A DNA stretch of 64,000 bases from positions 1 through 64,000 of the forward strand of contig JAOVVO010000146.1 in NCBI GenBank assembly GCA_028564675.1. Direction: 5' to 3'. Below are positions 52,108-62,694 of the stretch, in pieces. Position 1 is the stretch's first letter. Every line of letters begins with the position of its first letter. Below the pieces are notes generated by a model, which was given only the letters and a program-made list of their open reading frames with translations, did no database searches and was not told where the DNA came from. Both the position numbers and the translations under genes were made by a program. This DNA comes from Onchocerca lupi (Eukaryota > Nematoda > Chromadorea > Rhabditida > Onchocercidae).

Positions 52108-52690
52108 TTGGCACGTAACTTTGCAATCTCTTCACTGATTGCTTTCAAATTTTGATAAAACGTTGCATTGAAATTGGGATGTGTTTTTCTCAATACATAT
52201 CTACCTTTTTTTCTATGTATCACACTGTGACAGGTGAAAGTAAGGAATCATGTATCATATATCTACATCTTCTAGATAACTTTGCAATCTCTTCACCGAT
52301 CGCTTTCAAATTTTGATATAATGTTGCATTTATTTAGTTATATATACTTTTTCTGACCTGTCACACCTGTGACAGGTAAGTAAGTGAGCGGACACCGATT
52401 GGTCTGAGATTTCCATGCAACGTTGCATTCGAAATTTATTTTCACGCAAGTTGCAATCAAATAGGCACGTGATCGATTTCAAATTTTTGTATATATAAGA
52501 CCTGTTCTAAACTCTTCGTTTATTTCTTAATTTGTGAAGTAGATGAGCGGACCGAATTTATTGACCGAACCTACCTGTCACGTAACTTTGTAAATTCTTC
52601 ATCGGTTGTTTTCAAATCTTGATACAACCTTACCTTCGAATAGGCGCGTGTTTCTATTTTTATTTATCTACTTTTTTTTTTACCTGTAAT
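52108..52690 (+). repeat. Helitron 5' leader with repeated subunits
   Basis: Three or four degenerate copies of a 100-170-bp phrase start near 52,111, 52,281, about 52,390 and 52,578: 'cgtaactttgcaatctcttc', 'attttgatacaacgttgcat', 'gcgcgtgttt', 'cacctgtgacaggt'. The same phrases are found at 478-650, and inverted at 57,680-57,850. Confidence 0.7.
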
Positions 52691-52789
52691 ACAAGTCATT
52701 TTTGAGAACTTTTCGGATGCAATCCATCTGCTTTAGTTCATCCAAATAATGCTTCACAAAAGATCAAACTTGAGTCATCGTATTCACAT

Positions 52790-54960
52790 AGCGGAAGGAA
52801 TGCGACGATAATTGCAAATCAAGCTGAGGAAGAAAGGGCATAAGCAAACGAGCGAACAAGACAAAGAATGGCTCAAGTGCGAACAGAACGATATGCAGCC
52901 AAAGTTAAGGATGCGCGGTTGACGTCGATCGTGTTCTGCAGCTTCAGATCTGCTTCATTCTCAACAGAATGAACGTGGTGGGGCTGAGAGTGGCTGAAAT
53001 ATCAACGAGAAACAGGAAATCAGAGTCAGACACGATTTCGTGTTCAGCAATCACGCAATTATAATCGTCTTGCATTCCGGTGCAACCCAGCTGATGATCA
53101 TAGTTTGAGCCCGCATGTTCTCATCGGCACTATAACTGAAACACGTCCTTGCTGCAAGACTCTGAAATTTAATGGAGAAACGAAAGGAATGTGTTGCGCC
53201 GTTGGAAAAATTAAACTGCCTCAACTTGAAGAACCGCAGAGCATGGAAAACTTTACTTGTCGGATATACCGTCGAATCAAAGTATTTCCTATCTAAAATC
53301 AGGGAATACAACTCATGCTTCCAAATGACGTCCATCGGCGCAGAAATTATAATAGCACAATTCATGCCAACTTTCAAAGTGAAAGGACAAATTTATCATA
53401 AAGCCGGCTCCCTGCTTCCGTTTCCAGATGGTCAAAATAAATTCTTACCTATACATTTCATCGGTGATAGCAATGATGAATTAAATGCACGCTGCGGAAT
53501 TCATATCGAAATAGAAAGATCCGTCGTTTTCCAATTAAAACAACTTCTTCACGAAAAAATTCAAAACAGCAATTGACTTGATGTCATCTGACACACACAA
53601 GATTGTTATTCATGCTGACAAAACGCCTGCTGGATAACATGTGTGGAGATTCAATGCTCCAACTATAGATGAAGTGGCAATTGTTAAAATCGGAGATCAG
53701 TTCCAACTTAAAGATATTGTTCTTCACCAGAATAACGATCAATTGACAAAAATTGCAGAAACTTATCGATGCTACGATGCTCTGCAATATCCGATCATTT
53801 TCTTGGATGGTGCCGATGGATATCACTTTAATGTTAAGATGATAAATCCAATCAGTGGGAAAGAAATAAATAAAAATGCAGCACAATGAACCGTTATTCA
53901 TACCGATTAGTGATTCGACAGAATGAAGACAATCACATTTTGAAATGCCGTTTCATCGATATATCGCAGTATGTACGCAAAAATCGAAACAGAACGTTTG
54001 ATATTCATCCGTTTGAATCAGACCAAGCTTTGGTTTGAAGAATACATTCATTTGCGAGATGCAGTTGTAAATGACGGCAATATAACTAACGTTGGAAGAC
54101 TAAAGATTTTGCCATCTACATATGCAGGCAATCCACGTCATATCCATGAGTACGTTCAAGATGCAGTTGCATATGTTCGCGAATATGGACGTCCAGACTT
54201 ATTCATTACATTCACATGCAATCTAGCTTGGATGATATACAAAATCTCATATTTCCTGGGTAATTGCGATGAATAGGCATGGTATCACAGCATGTGTTTT
54301 CAGACAGGAACTGAAATCGCTGATGGATTTCTTCCTAAAACATGATTTGGATCTGTGCGCTGCTGGATGTACTCAGTGGAATGGCAAGAGAGAGGATTGC
54401 CATAGCTCATATATTAATCTGACTTTATGACAAAATCACTTCAAACGAAATCGACGATGTAATATGCGCTGAAATTTCCGATGCTGACGTTGATAAGGAC
54501 TTGTATGAAGTTGTGACGAAAAATATGATACGTGGATCTTGCGGTACATTTTTATTAAATTCACAATGCATAATAGACGAAAAATGCTCTAAGCGGTATC
54601 CTCGAGCATTAGTATCTAACACAGTTACAGGAAACGATGTATATCCTTTATACAGAAGATGGTAGTAAATTAGCAACTATACAAATGCAGAATGGTGACA
54701 TCGAAGTAGATAACCGGTTGGTTGTTCCATATTCGCCTTCGCTATTAAAAACATACAAAAGCGCACGCACATAAATGTGGAAGACTATAACTTCGTTAAA
54801 TCGATCAAATACATTTGTAAGTATGTGAATAAAGGCAGCGACAAGGCAGTTTTTGGCATGCACCGGAAAGAAGTGATAGGAATGCGGTATTACATATCGA
54901 TGAAATCGCACAGTAATAGACTGGAAGAAATATAAGCAGCAATGAAGCTGTATGGAGAAT
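52790..54960 (+). pseudogene. Helitron Rep (HUH endonuclease) region, broken
   Basis: Frame fragments match the Helitron transposase in order: TRPCCKTLKFNGETKG (53,130); SCFQMTSIGAEIIIAQFMP and GQIYHKAGSLLPFPDG (53,310-53,450); FNAPTIDEVAIVKIGDQ and YDALQYPIIF (53,645-53,820); MYAKIETERLIFIRLNQTK (53,971) and GNPRHIHEYVQDAV with RPDLFITFTCN (54,125-54,230). The single-strand nickase HUH site lies near 54,398-54,415, where CCATAGCTCATATATTA lacks one base of the first His codon and creates a stop. At least eight frame changes or stops occur. Inactive. Confidence 0.88.
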
Positions 54961-55429
54961 TCTTTCATTTCTTATACATGAACGAAGTCCAGCTGTTGTT
55001 CACTTGGCAGGTACATCTAGAAAATGGACAACGCCTTTATTTCACAGCTGCGAATATGCAACAAATAACCCTGAATCCACTCACTAAAACGTTAACAGCT
55101 TTCTTCACATTGTCAAAATGACGCATTTGCGAAAGCACTGTTATATTCGAAAGTGCCTACGTATTACCCATGGAATCCGAGTAGAAAATCATTTGAACGA
55201 TGCAAAGGAGGAGAACAAGTTGACTGACAATCTGGCATATTCAAACAAACTACGATAGGAAAATTGTATACCATGCATCCTAACCGAGACGAATGCTTCT
55301 ACGCATGTTGTTAATAAATGTGCCCTACCAAACCTCCTTCCAGCAATAAAAAATTGTCAACGGTGTTACACATACTACTTTCCGCAGTGCATGACAAGCT
55401 TTGAATTTATTGGAGAACGACCGACACTG

Positions 55430-57180
55430 GAATGTATGCATTTATGACGCATGCAACAGTCACATTCAAATCAAATTCGTACACTGTTTGCAGTCATATT
55501 GACCGCCTGCTCTCCTTCATCTCCAATGGAGTTATGGAAAAGCACAGATCACATATGGCTGAAGATATTCTTCATCGAATACGCAAGGAAGATTCAAATA
55601 AGAACATGGATTTCAGAGCAGAAATCTACAAGGAAAAGTTGAAAATGATTGAAGACTTGTGCTTACAAATCGCGAACAAAGTTCTCAATCAATTGGAAAT
55701 GCCGTCACCGAATCGATTTGTTGCTGCTTCGTTCGATGTAGAATTGCGTTGCGAACAAAGTTACAATACGGCTGATTTTTTGTCATATGTGCAATCAAAT
55801 ATCCTAACCTAACATTTGTGCAGAAAGGCATTAACGATCAAATAATGCAAACTGTCAAGAAGGGGTTGGGGAAATCTTCTTTTTAGATGCACCAGAAGGA
55901 ACTGGTAAAACGTTCCTAATTAGATTGATTCTGGCAGCAATTCAATCCCAAAATGACATAGCCTTAGCTCTTGCATCATCAGGAATAGCTGCAACATTGC
56001 TACTAGGTGGAAGAACTGCTCATTCCGCTTTGAAATTGCGATTGAACATCCAATTGATTGAAACTCCCACATTCAACATTTCCAAGACATCGGGCATGGG
56101 TAAAGTATTGCAAAAATGCAAACTTATTGTTTGGGATGAATGCACAATGGCGCATAAAAAATCCACCGAGATTCTTGGTCGATAATTGCAAGATTCGCAT
56201 GGAAATATCAAACCATATGGGAATGCATTAATATTGCTTGCAGCAGATTTCAGGCAAACATTACCTGTAATTCCTCAATCAACACTAGCGGACGAAATAA
56301 ATGCTTGCCTGAAACCTTCACTTTATAACGAAACGTAAAGACGTTAAAATTAACTACAAATACGCATGTCCAGCTGCAAAACGATCGAACAGCTGGGATA
56401 TTCTCTTATCAATTGCTGGAAATTGGGAATGGAAAGGTGCCGGTTGATCTGACCTCAGGACGAATTTCATTACCTCATAATTTCTGCAATTTAATAGCGT
56501 CAAAAAAAGAGTTGGTTGAAAAAAGTATTTCCCGAAATTCAAACCAGTTATAAGAATCACGATTGGCTGAGTGAACGAGCCATTCTTGCGGCCAAGAACA
56601 GAGACATCGACGAACTTAACAATGTTATTCAGTCTAACATTCAAAGCGAGGCAATCACATACAAGTCCGTCCACACTGTTGTATGAAGTGGCTAATTATC
56701 CAGCAGAATTTTGAATTCACTCGATCTGCCAGTGCTGTCACCGCACGTACTGTAATTGAAAATCGGCGTGCCAATTATCATATTGCGAAGTATCAACCAG
56801 CTAAAACTTTGAAACAGCACGCGGCTTGCAACAAAAAAATTAATGAGCAATATCGTAGACGCAACAATCTTGATAGGACCTTTCAAAGGTGATAATATCC
56901 TTATTCCTCTCATTCCTATGATTCCAACAAATTTGCCATTTCAGTTTAAGAGATTGCGATTCCCAATTCGATTGGCATTTTTATTCACCATCAACAAAAT
57001 AAATTTTTGAGTTCAGGGTCAATCTTAGAACTGTGAAGCTTAGATCTAGAGACGGATTGCTTCTCGCATGGAAAATTATATGTTGCGTGTTCTAGAGTCG
57101 GCAAACCAGACAATCTCTATATCTACATAGACAATGGAACAACAAAAAATATTGTACACCAGCAAGTATTGTGAAATTAA
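55430..57180 (+). pseudogene. Helitron PIF1-type helicase region, broken
   Basis: Open stretch 55,432-55,812 is the linker (HMAEDILHRIRKE...). A shifted frame then gives Walker A APEGTGKTFLIRL (55,890-55,928), with Glu where the family has Gly, followed by SSGIAATLLLGGRTAHSAL, Walker B LIVWDECTMAHKK (56,124-56,162), the DFRQTLPVIP segment (56,247-56,275), TSGRISLPHNFCNL, and the late motif ACSRVGKPDNLYIY (about 57,085-57,125). Stops interrupt most segments. Domain order and content are those of a Helitron helicase, not of a cellular PIF1. Confidence 0.88.
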
Positions 57181-57679
57181 ACATATTAGATGTGGGCGAA
57201 AACTGAAAGATGTTAAATAACGCCAGGACAATGATTATAAACAAGAAATACTAAAGGTCAAGTGGCGCGACATAGTTTCAAAGGGACGACAAACATGTTT
57301 ACTGCCAAAACGCTCCAATTCACAGATAAATGACAAAGATCGAGCAGCAACAGCAGCAGTTTTGAGCTCCAAGGATTCCAGTTCGACAGTTCAAAGCGAC
57401 ACAATATAGCAAAATCCGACAGTTCACCTGAATAATATTCTCCTCTATCAGCGACAAAGGAAAGAATAACCAATGATCAATTTTCCTGGATACTGTTATG
57501 AAGAATCATTCCTTATCAATCAATAAAGCCTTTCTTAACAGCATTCATCTCTGCCACACAAGACACAAAGTCTCTTCATACCTATTGCTAACCTAGCCGA
57601 ATCACGATAGTAAAAATCAGTCTCCATTTTTACCCCCAATACTAACCAGACTGAGCTATAGCAACGCGTATTTATAAAA

Positions 57680-57850
57680 CATGCGCATATTCGAATGCAA
57701 CGTTGTGTCAAAATTTCAAAGCAGTAGGTAAGGACTTTCCGATATCCAGAATTCTGAATTAATATAGATAAGGTGCGTGTTTAAGAGTTTTCGGAGATTT
57801 AAGATTTTTGAACAAACGAACATTCACATTTTTATTTATATAGATTAGCT
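57680..57850 (-). repeat. Inverted copy of Helitron leader next to 3' end
   Basis: The minus strand reads 'aaaaatcttaaatctccg', 'gctttgaaattttgac' and 'caacgttgcattcgaat', matching the 478-650 fragment in order and the 52.1-52.6 kb leader. The Helitron is therefore flanked by long, imperfect, inverted copies of one leader sequence. Confidence 0.75.
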
Positions 57851-57865
57851 GGAGTCAAACACGCG

Positions 57866-57936
57866 AAGCGTGTCGGCCACTATAGATTGGCTGGATCGGC
57901 CACGTGGAGTATGGTCAAGTCTAGCTGGTATTTGAA
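57866..57936 (+). repeat. Helitron 3' hairpin and terminus
   Basis: The stem 'acacgc' / 'gcgtgt' with GAA loop is followed within 6 bases by CTAT. A second palindrome 'ccacgtgg' is followed after about 13 bases by CTAG. 'atagattagctgg' and 'atagattggctgg' are near-direct repeats bracketing the first hairpin. Helitrons end in a hairpin shortly before CTRR, so either could be the true end. Confidence 0.6.
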
Positions 57937-58170
57937 TAAATGCTGGAAAAATTGAGAAAAACAAAATATTAGAATAACTAATATTTTACAGCTTAATCGA
58001 GATTTTATTTGATCTTGAAGCTTAATATTAGCCAACGATATAAGGCTTAAACAAGGAAATAATTATATATAGCGTTAATACAAATTTTTAATGATTTCCA
58101 AGGGATATAAAGAAGTTTTAGGAAATATTAGAAAAACGAATATTATTATTTATATAAGAATTTGCTAGAA

Positions 58171-60524
58171 ATGCAGTTTCAGATAGCAATTATTATGTTT
58201 GTAATTTCATTGCTCACACCCAATTGGACCATAATCGATTTCACAAATACAGATCTCGAAGAAATTCATGTGCAATTAGGAGTTTGGGGAGAATGGCGAA
58301 CCAAAACAAATGGCACAAAAAAAGTTGGTATGTTAACTCTTACAATTTTAACCATTACTCTTTTTTTCAAGTAAATATCAAAATTGTTTTAGGTATTTTT
58401 AGGATCAAAATATGGATTTTACAAAAACGATAATTTCATGCTCAATTTTTTACAAAAAAAAAAAGAAAAAAAAAATGATGTCTGGTAAAATTATTGAATT
58501 TCAATTTCAGTGGAATGGATACCGCATTTTCCAAAGCCTCCAGAACATGTTCTTCGACTTGCGGATGCTGATCTGAAATGTTCGTTTAGCTTCTTCTTGC
58601 TGTCGAATTGCTTTTTTTTTTTCTTCTTTTGACAGTTTGTTCGATCAAAAATTAAAAAAATATGAAAAAAAATTAAAGTAAAAAATTAAAATATGAAAAT
58701 ACATCTAAAAATGAAAATATTATAATATGAAAATATATTAAAATATGGAAAAGGTACCTGATATTGGTATTATTGCAGACACTGCACTAGAAAAAAATCA
58801 AAGTATGAAAAATTAAAATATGAAAATACATTAGAATACGAAAATACGTTAAAAAAATGTTTGAAGTTTTCGTTTGCAAAAAAAAAAAAATCTCGCAAGA
58901 TGAAATCTACGAAAAATGTTTTTTTTGTCCTTCAAGGATAGCTGTTGTGAAGACCATATAAAAATTATTGCAATAATCAATTCAAATATCTTAATATATG
59001 TATGATATTAACTTCGAATTTGATTTGAACGTGAAAAATAAAATTGATAAGAACGAACAATAAATATTTTTGGCAAAAGCGTAATTTGCTTTGTTAAAGA
59101 CAAGAGTTTATGATTAGCAAATCGAAATGATTGATAAAAAATAAATCGGCTAAATTTTTAGACTTCTATCTAGTACAAATGGTGTTTGGTATTATATCAT
59201 TGGTGTTAATGTTTTCGAATAATGCGCTTGCAATATATACATTTTATCATCACCGTTACATTTTTAAACGCTTGGTTGCATGCCTTTATGGTGTTATTGG
59301 TAAATTTTCGATTAAATTTTACATTTTCTATTTCAAATTAACCAGTGATTAAATTTGTTCTGGAAAATAAAATTAAACAAGAGAAAAATTCATCTTTAAA
59401 TAAGCGTATTCTTAATTTCTAATCAAAAATAATTGCGTCACTGAAAACGAAAGGTTTAGATCAAAATCGGAGCATTTGTTTAAAATTAATTTGAATCCAT
59501 AATTTTTACTAAATTTTCAGCGATGTGTATCGTTGTCACGATAGAGATATTAATGAACAGCATTAGCGAATGGAATCGTTCCGTTGCGGAACAAGCAAAG
59601 GTTTATGCATTTTTTTTTTCTTTTTTTTTTTAAGGTAATTATGAAGAAATAATTCTGAGGTATTTTAAACCTTATCAAAAGTTCTCATGAAATTTGATTA
59701 TAGATGAAAATTTTTTAAATAATTTAGATTCCGTTATTTGCATCTTCTCTTTTCTTAGATATTTTTCTACAAAAATGATTTGATAAGAATATAGGAAAAT
59801 GATAATAAAATAATTACAAGAAGTGCTGTTCCATACAAGCATCTAGAATATTGAAAATTAGGAAAATTGAAAATATTTTTTTTTTCGGGAAATCAATATT
59901 CTGTAAATTTTTCTTCGGAAATTACAAAACTGAAGTTGCTGGATTAGTTTATTTTGCAAAGCAATGAAAAATATATGCAATTATATTCATTTAATTAACA
60001 AGTCTTGTTTAAAACTTGAAGCTTTCCATTCTCATATATTCTGATTGCAAAATTAATGGAATAATGCCCAATATTATAATGCTTACACCATTTCAAATTA
60101 GGAATTGATAATGTTATGAAAATTGGAAAATATTAGAACGTTTTTTGAATTCAATTATTCAACATTAAGAGCCTTTTCAAAAAGAATGGAAATGTGGTAA
60201 TCCATAACTACTTTGCTGATAATAAGAAATCATGTGTAGTTTCAAATGATCCACAAAAATGTAGACGAGGATGAAAAAATATTGCTAAATAAAACGCCAT
60301 TGAAAAATTAGAAAAAATATTATAGAAAAATGTTGCAGAACATAGAATGGGATTATTCAGTGGGTCAAACGACGGGTTTACCCACGTATTTAGCATGGAC
60401 ATGTGTATTTATTTACCTATTCGCTGCAATGGCATTTGCGTTGGGATCGCATAAGCATAAGGGTTCACGAGCAGCAACCGCCGAATTCGAGATTGAAGAT
60501 CGACCGGTTCATATCGGACGGTAA
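58171..60524 (+). CDS. Clc-like (nematode claudin-like) four-TM membrane protein
   Basis: Five in-phase exons: 58171-58327, 58511-58579, 59162-59299, 59521-59600, 60339-60524; about 209 aa. Seen: TM1 FQIAIIMFVISLLTPNW; extracellular loop with LGVWGEW and EWIPHFPKPPEHVLRL, a phrase typical of the nematode Clc-like family (Pfam Clc-like); TM2 FYLVQMVFGIISLVLMF; TM3 around LYGVIAMCIVVTIEIL; TM4 YLAWTCVFIYLFAAMAFAL; short charged cytosolic tail ending VHIGR. The PMP22/claudin-type topology suggests a junction or channel-accessory role, but function is not shown by sequence. The second intron contains a run of 'aaaatatgaaaatacatta'-like repeats. Start taken at the first ATG before TM1; an in-frame TTG nine bases upstream was ignored. 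Exon 3 start is the least certain junction. Confidence 0.8.
58660..58860. repeat. Interrupted AT-rich tandem repeat in Clc-like intron
   Basis: The unit 'aaaatatgaaaatacatta' (about 18-20 bp) and variants recur at least six times, interrupted by 'ggtacctgatattggtattattgcag', a decoy acceptor. Confidence 0.6.
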
Positions 60525-60713
60525 TTCGCTGGTCCAAGGCATAAATTTTATTCATTTCTTTTATTCTTTTCGTAATTGTTATTTATAATGCTGCTTTCTT
60601 CCACTTTTTCCTTTTTCTTTGATCCTTAATATATAGAAAAAAAAGACCCAATTTATCGCAACGTAAAATATTACGGTATTCACACTTCCAGAACATCCCT
60701 GACGATTCTCTAA

Positions 60714-60867
60714 TTGTCTTGAAAGGGTAATGAGATTTATGGCATTTAATTCTCAGAAGACTAATTAGGTAGCAGCCAGTTGTTAGTGTTTTCGACACTA
60801 AAAGCTGGCTGCTGCTTCATTAGTCTTTTGAGACATTAGATGCCATAAATCTCATTAGAGAGACAAG
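60714..60867. repeat. Near-perfect 150-bp palindrome (long hairpin)
   Basis: The left arm contains 'taatgagatttatggcat', 'agactaat' and 'agcagccag'. The right arm, reverse-complemented, has the same blocks in the same order. Arms are about 75 bp and roughly 85% identical, with almost no loop ('gttttcgacac' at the centre). It starts about 190 bp after the Clc-like stop codon. Candidates are a MITE-type foldback or a long hairpin RNA locus. No clear target-site duplication was seen. Confidence 0.8.
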
Positions 60868-62694
60868 ATAACAAAATATAATTGGCCAAATGTTTAATGG
60901 AGAAAATAAACTTCCAATCCAAGACTCTATGACATTTAATCAGGTCAGAAACTCAGTTCATTTATTGTCCATTTGGTGCTTCTAATCTATTTGATGTTTT
61001 CAGTACAAACGGAATTATTATATCGAAAAAGGATAAATTTATTTGATATTAATAGAATACCATGCACGACAAACACATAATGTTATGATGTGTCATTAAT
61101 CATAACCATAGAAAGTTCTTAAGATAATATAATCACAAGTATTATTGGATGCTATGAAAATAAGAACAGGCAGTGAGCAGAAAAAAGAAGTAGCTAATAT
61201 TTTGGTATCATTTCACTTCTGGATTCAGCTAGAAGAAATCGAAATGAGGAACATGAAATCCATGGCAACATTCAGAAGGCAAGTTCTAGAAAAAGCCGCG
61301 TCCCAGCCAAATATGTAGTACAATAATCAAGTTAATTGGCAAAATTTGCCGAAAGAATTAAGTAGTGAAAAGTTCTAAAATAGTGGAAAGTTTTAATTCT
61401 AAAAATGCAGCTTAATTTCGGCATGTCTAACATTTGAGATTTGAATTTTTACTTCCCTTCAGAAGAATGAAACAAATCCCAATGTGCTAGATAAATGTAA
61501 TAATAATTTACAAATAACATTTATTAAGAAGAATTTCAATCAATGCTTAAAATAAATTTCTAGATTAGATCGGTTTCTGTCGAAAATCTGTTCAGCGAAT
61601 ATCTATCTGGTCAAACAAAAATAAAAATAATGAATGGCGATTCGCACGGTTTTTGCGTAAAACTAAGAATGATAAAGAAGTATTCTTATAAATGTCCGTT
61701 TATAATTCCTAAACCGGAATGAATAATGAAATGAAAAAGGAAACAGCAGTAGCTCAGATTAAAAGCGCATGAAACAATAAAAGTTGAAATGACCAAATTT
61801 CAGACTAAATAATCGGTAAGAAAAAAATTGAAAGACCATCATGATTAACAAGGCCAAATAAACGAGCAATGAGAGAAAAAGAAAACAGATGAATATTCTA
61901 ATGATAAGCAGTTTTAAAGTATTTTACATCGAAGAAAACAATTAAACATTCAAATAAAAAGAATAATAGATTTTTCTCTTGTACTACTCCAGCAAAAGAC
62001 AAAACAAGGCTAACATTTTGCTGGCAAAATTTTGCAACAGTATTAACCCATGATTATACGACTCCTTAATTGAATGGAAATTGTCTTTTGTAACAATTAT
62101 AAGCAAGCATATAAAAAAAAAAACGATTAAAATATGAGAGGATAAATAAAAGACAAAGTTCGCTTCTACAAATTATTACTGCACTTCCGTACTAACAAAT
62201 TAACTGCGAAATGAAAGGGTAGTCAATAAGCAGAATACAAAATCGGTTGCCATGCAAATTACAAACATGTCAAAAAATTTATAATTCTGTTCGAAACTTA
62301 TTGAAAGAATTATTCAACGTAAGTTGAATTTGCAAAAAGCTATAAAGCATAACAATACTTGAGCAGCTGTAAAAGAAATCTGAACAAGTAAAATTAAAAA
62401 ATAATTTTTCTAAAGGAATCAGTTTAAATACGCAAATCAGTTCTGATATACAAGAATTACGGTACTTCATAAGCAAATTAATTTTAGTACCTTTAAATAA
62501 GATCTTATTAGGCTGGTTATTCAGAAATTCTAGCACAACTAATAATAATAAACGCAAGATTTATAATATATTCAGGAAAACAGCTATTAAATTAGCAGGA
62601 AACCTTGGATTCAACACGTTAATAAGATATCATAAAGTAAATCCCAAGAAAAGCCGGAGTGACAAATTTATTAAAATAACAAACGTTTAATGAC
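60868..62694. other. Convergent 3' intergenic region (Clc-like / Cbl)
   Basis: About 1.8 kb, AT-rich. No recognisable gene, repeat array or RNA. Frames are short and scattered. Confidence 0.5.

Larger units (their letters stand above)
52080..57936 (+). mobile_element. Decayed autonomous Helitron (rolling-circle transposon)
   Basis: The plus strand carries, in the family's order: a 5' leader with repeated 'cgctttcaaattttgat' and 'cacctgtgacaggt' phrases (52,108-52,690); an N-terminal cysteine region; Helitron-like N domain; Rep domain; and a PIF1-type helicase; then a 3' end with the hairpin 'acacgc gaa gcgtgt' at 57,870-57,884. Two candidate 3' terminal motifs follow, CTAT at 57,891-57,894 and CTAG near 57,930. 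Length, about 5.8 kb, is normal for an autonomous Helitron. Stops and frameshifts are spread throughout, so it cannot move itself. The left boundary is not sharply defined. Lies between fat-4-like and Clc-like genes. Confidence 0.9.

Noticed and set aside
53051..56913. Minus-strand frames of about 60-110 codons across the Helitron
   Set aside because: They are shadows of the plus-strand Rep and helicase frames, which match the family in order.
55890..57180. Possible host PIF1 helicase gene
   Set aside because: The helicase follows Helitron N and Rep domains, has no introns and many stops; it is the transposon's helicase.
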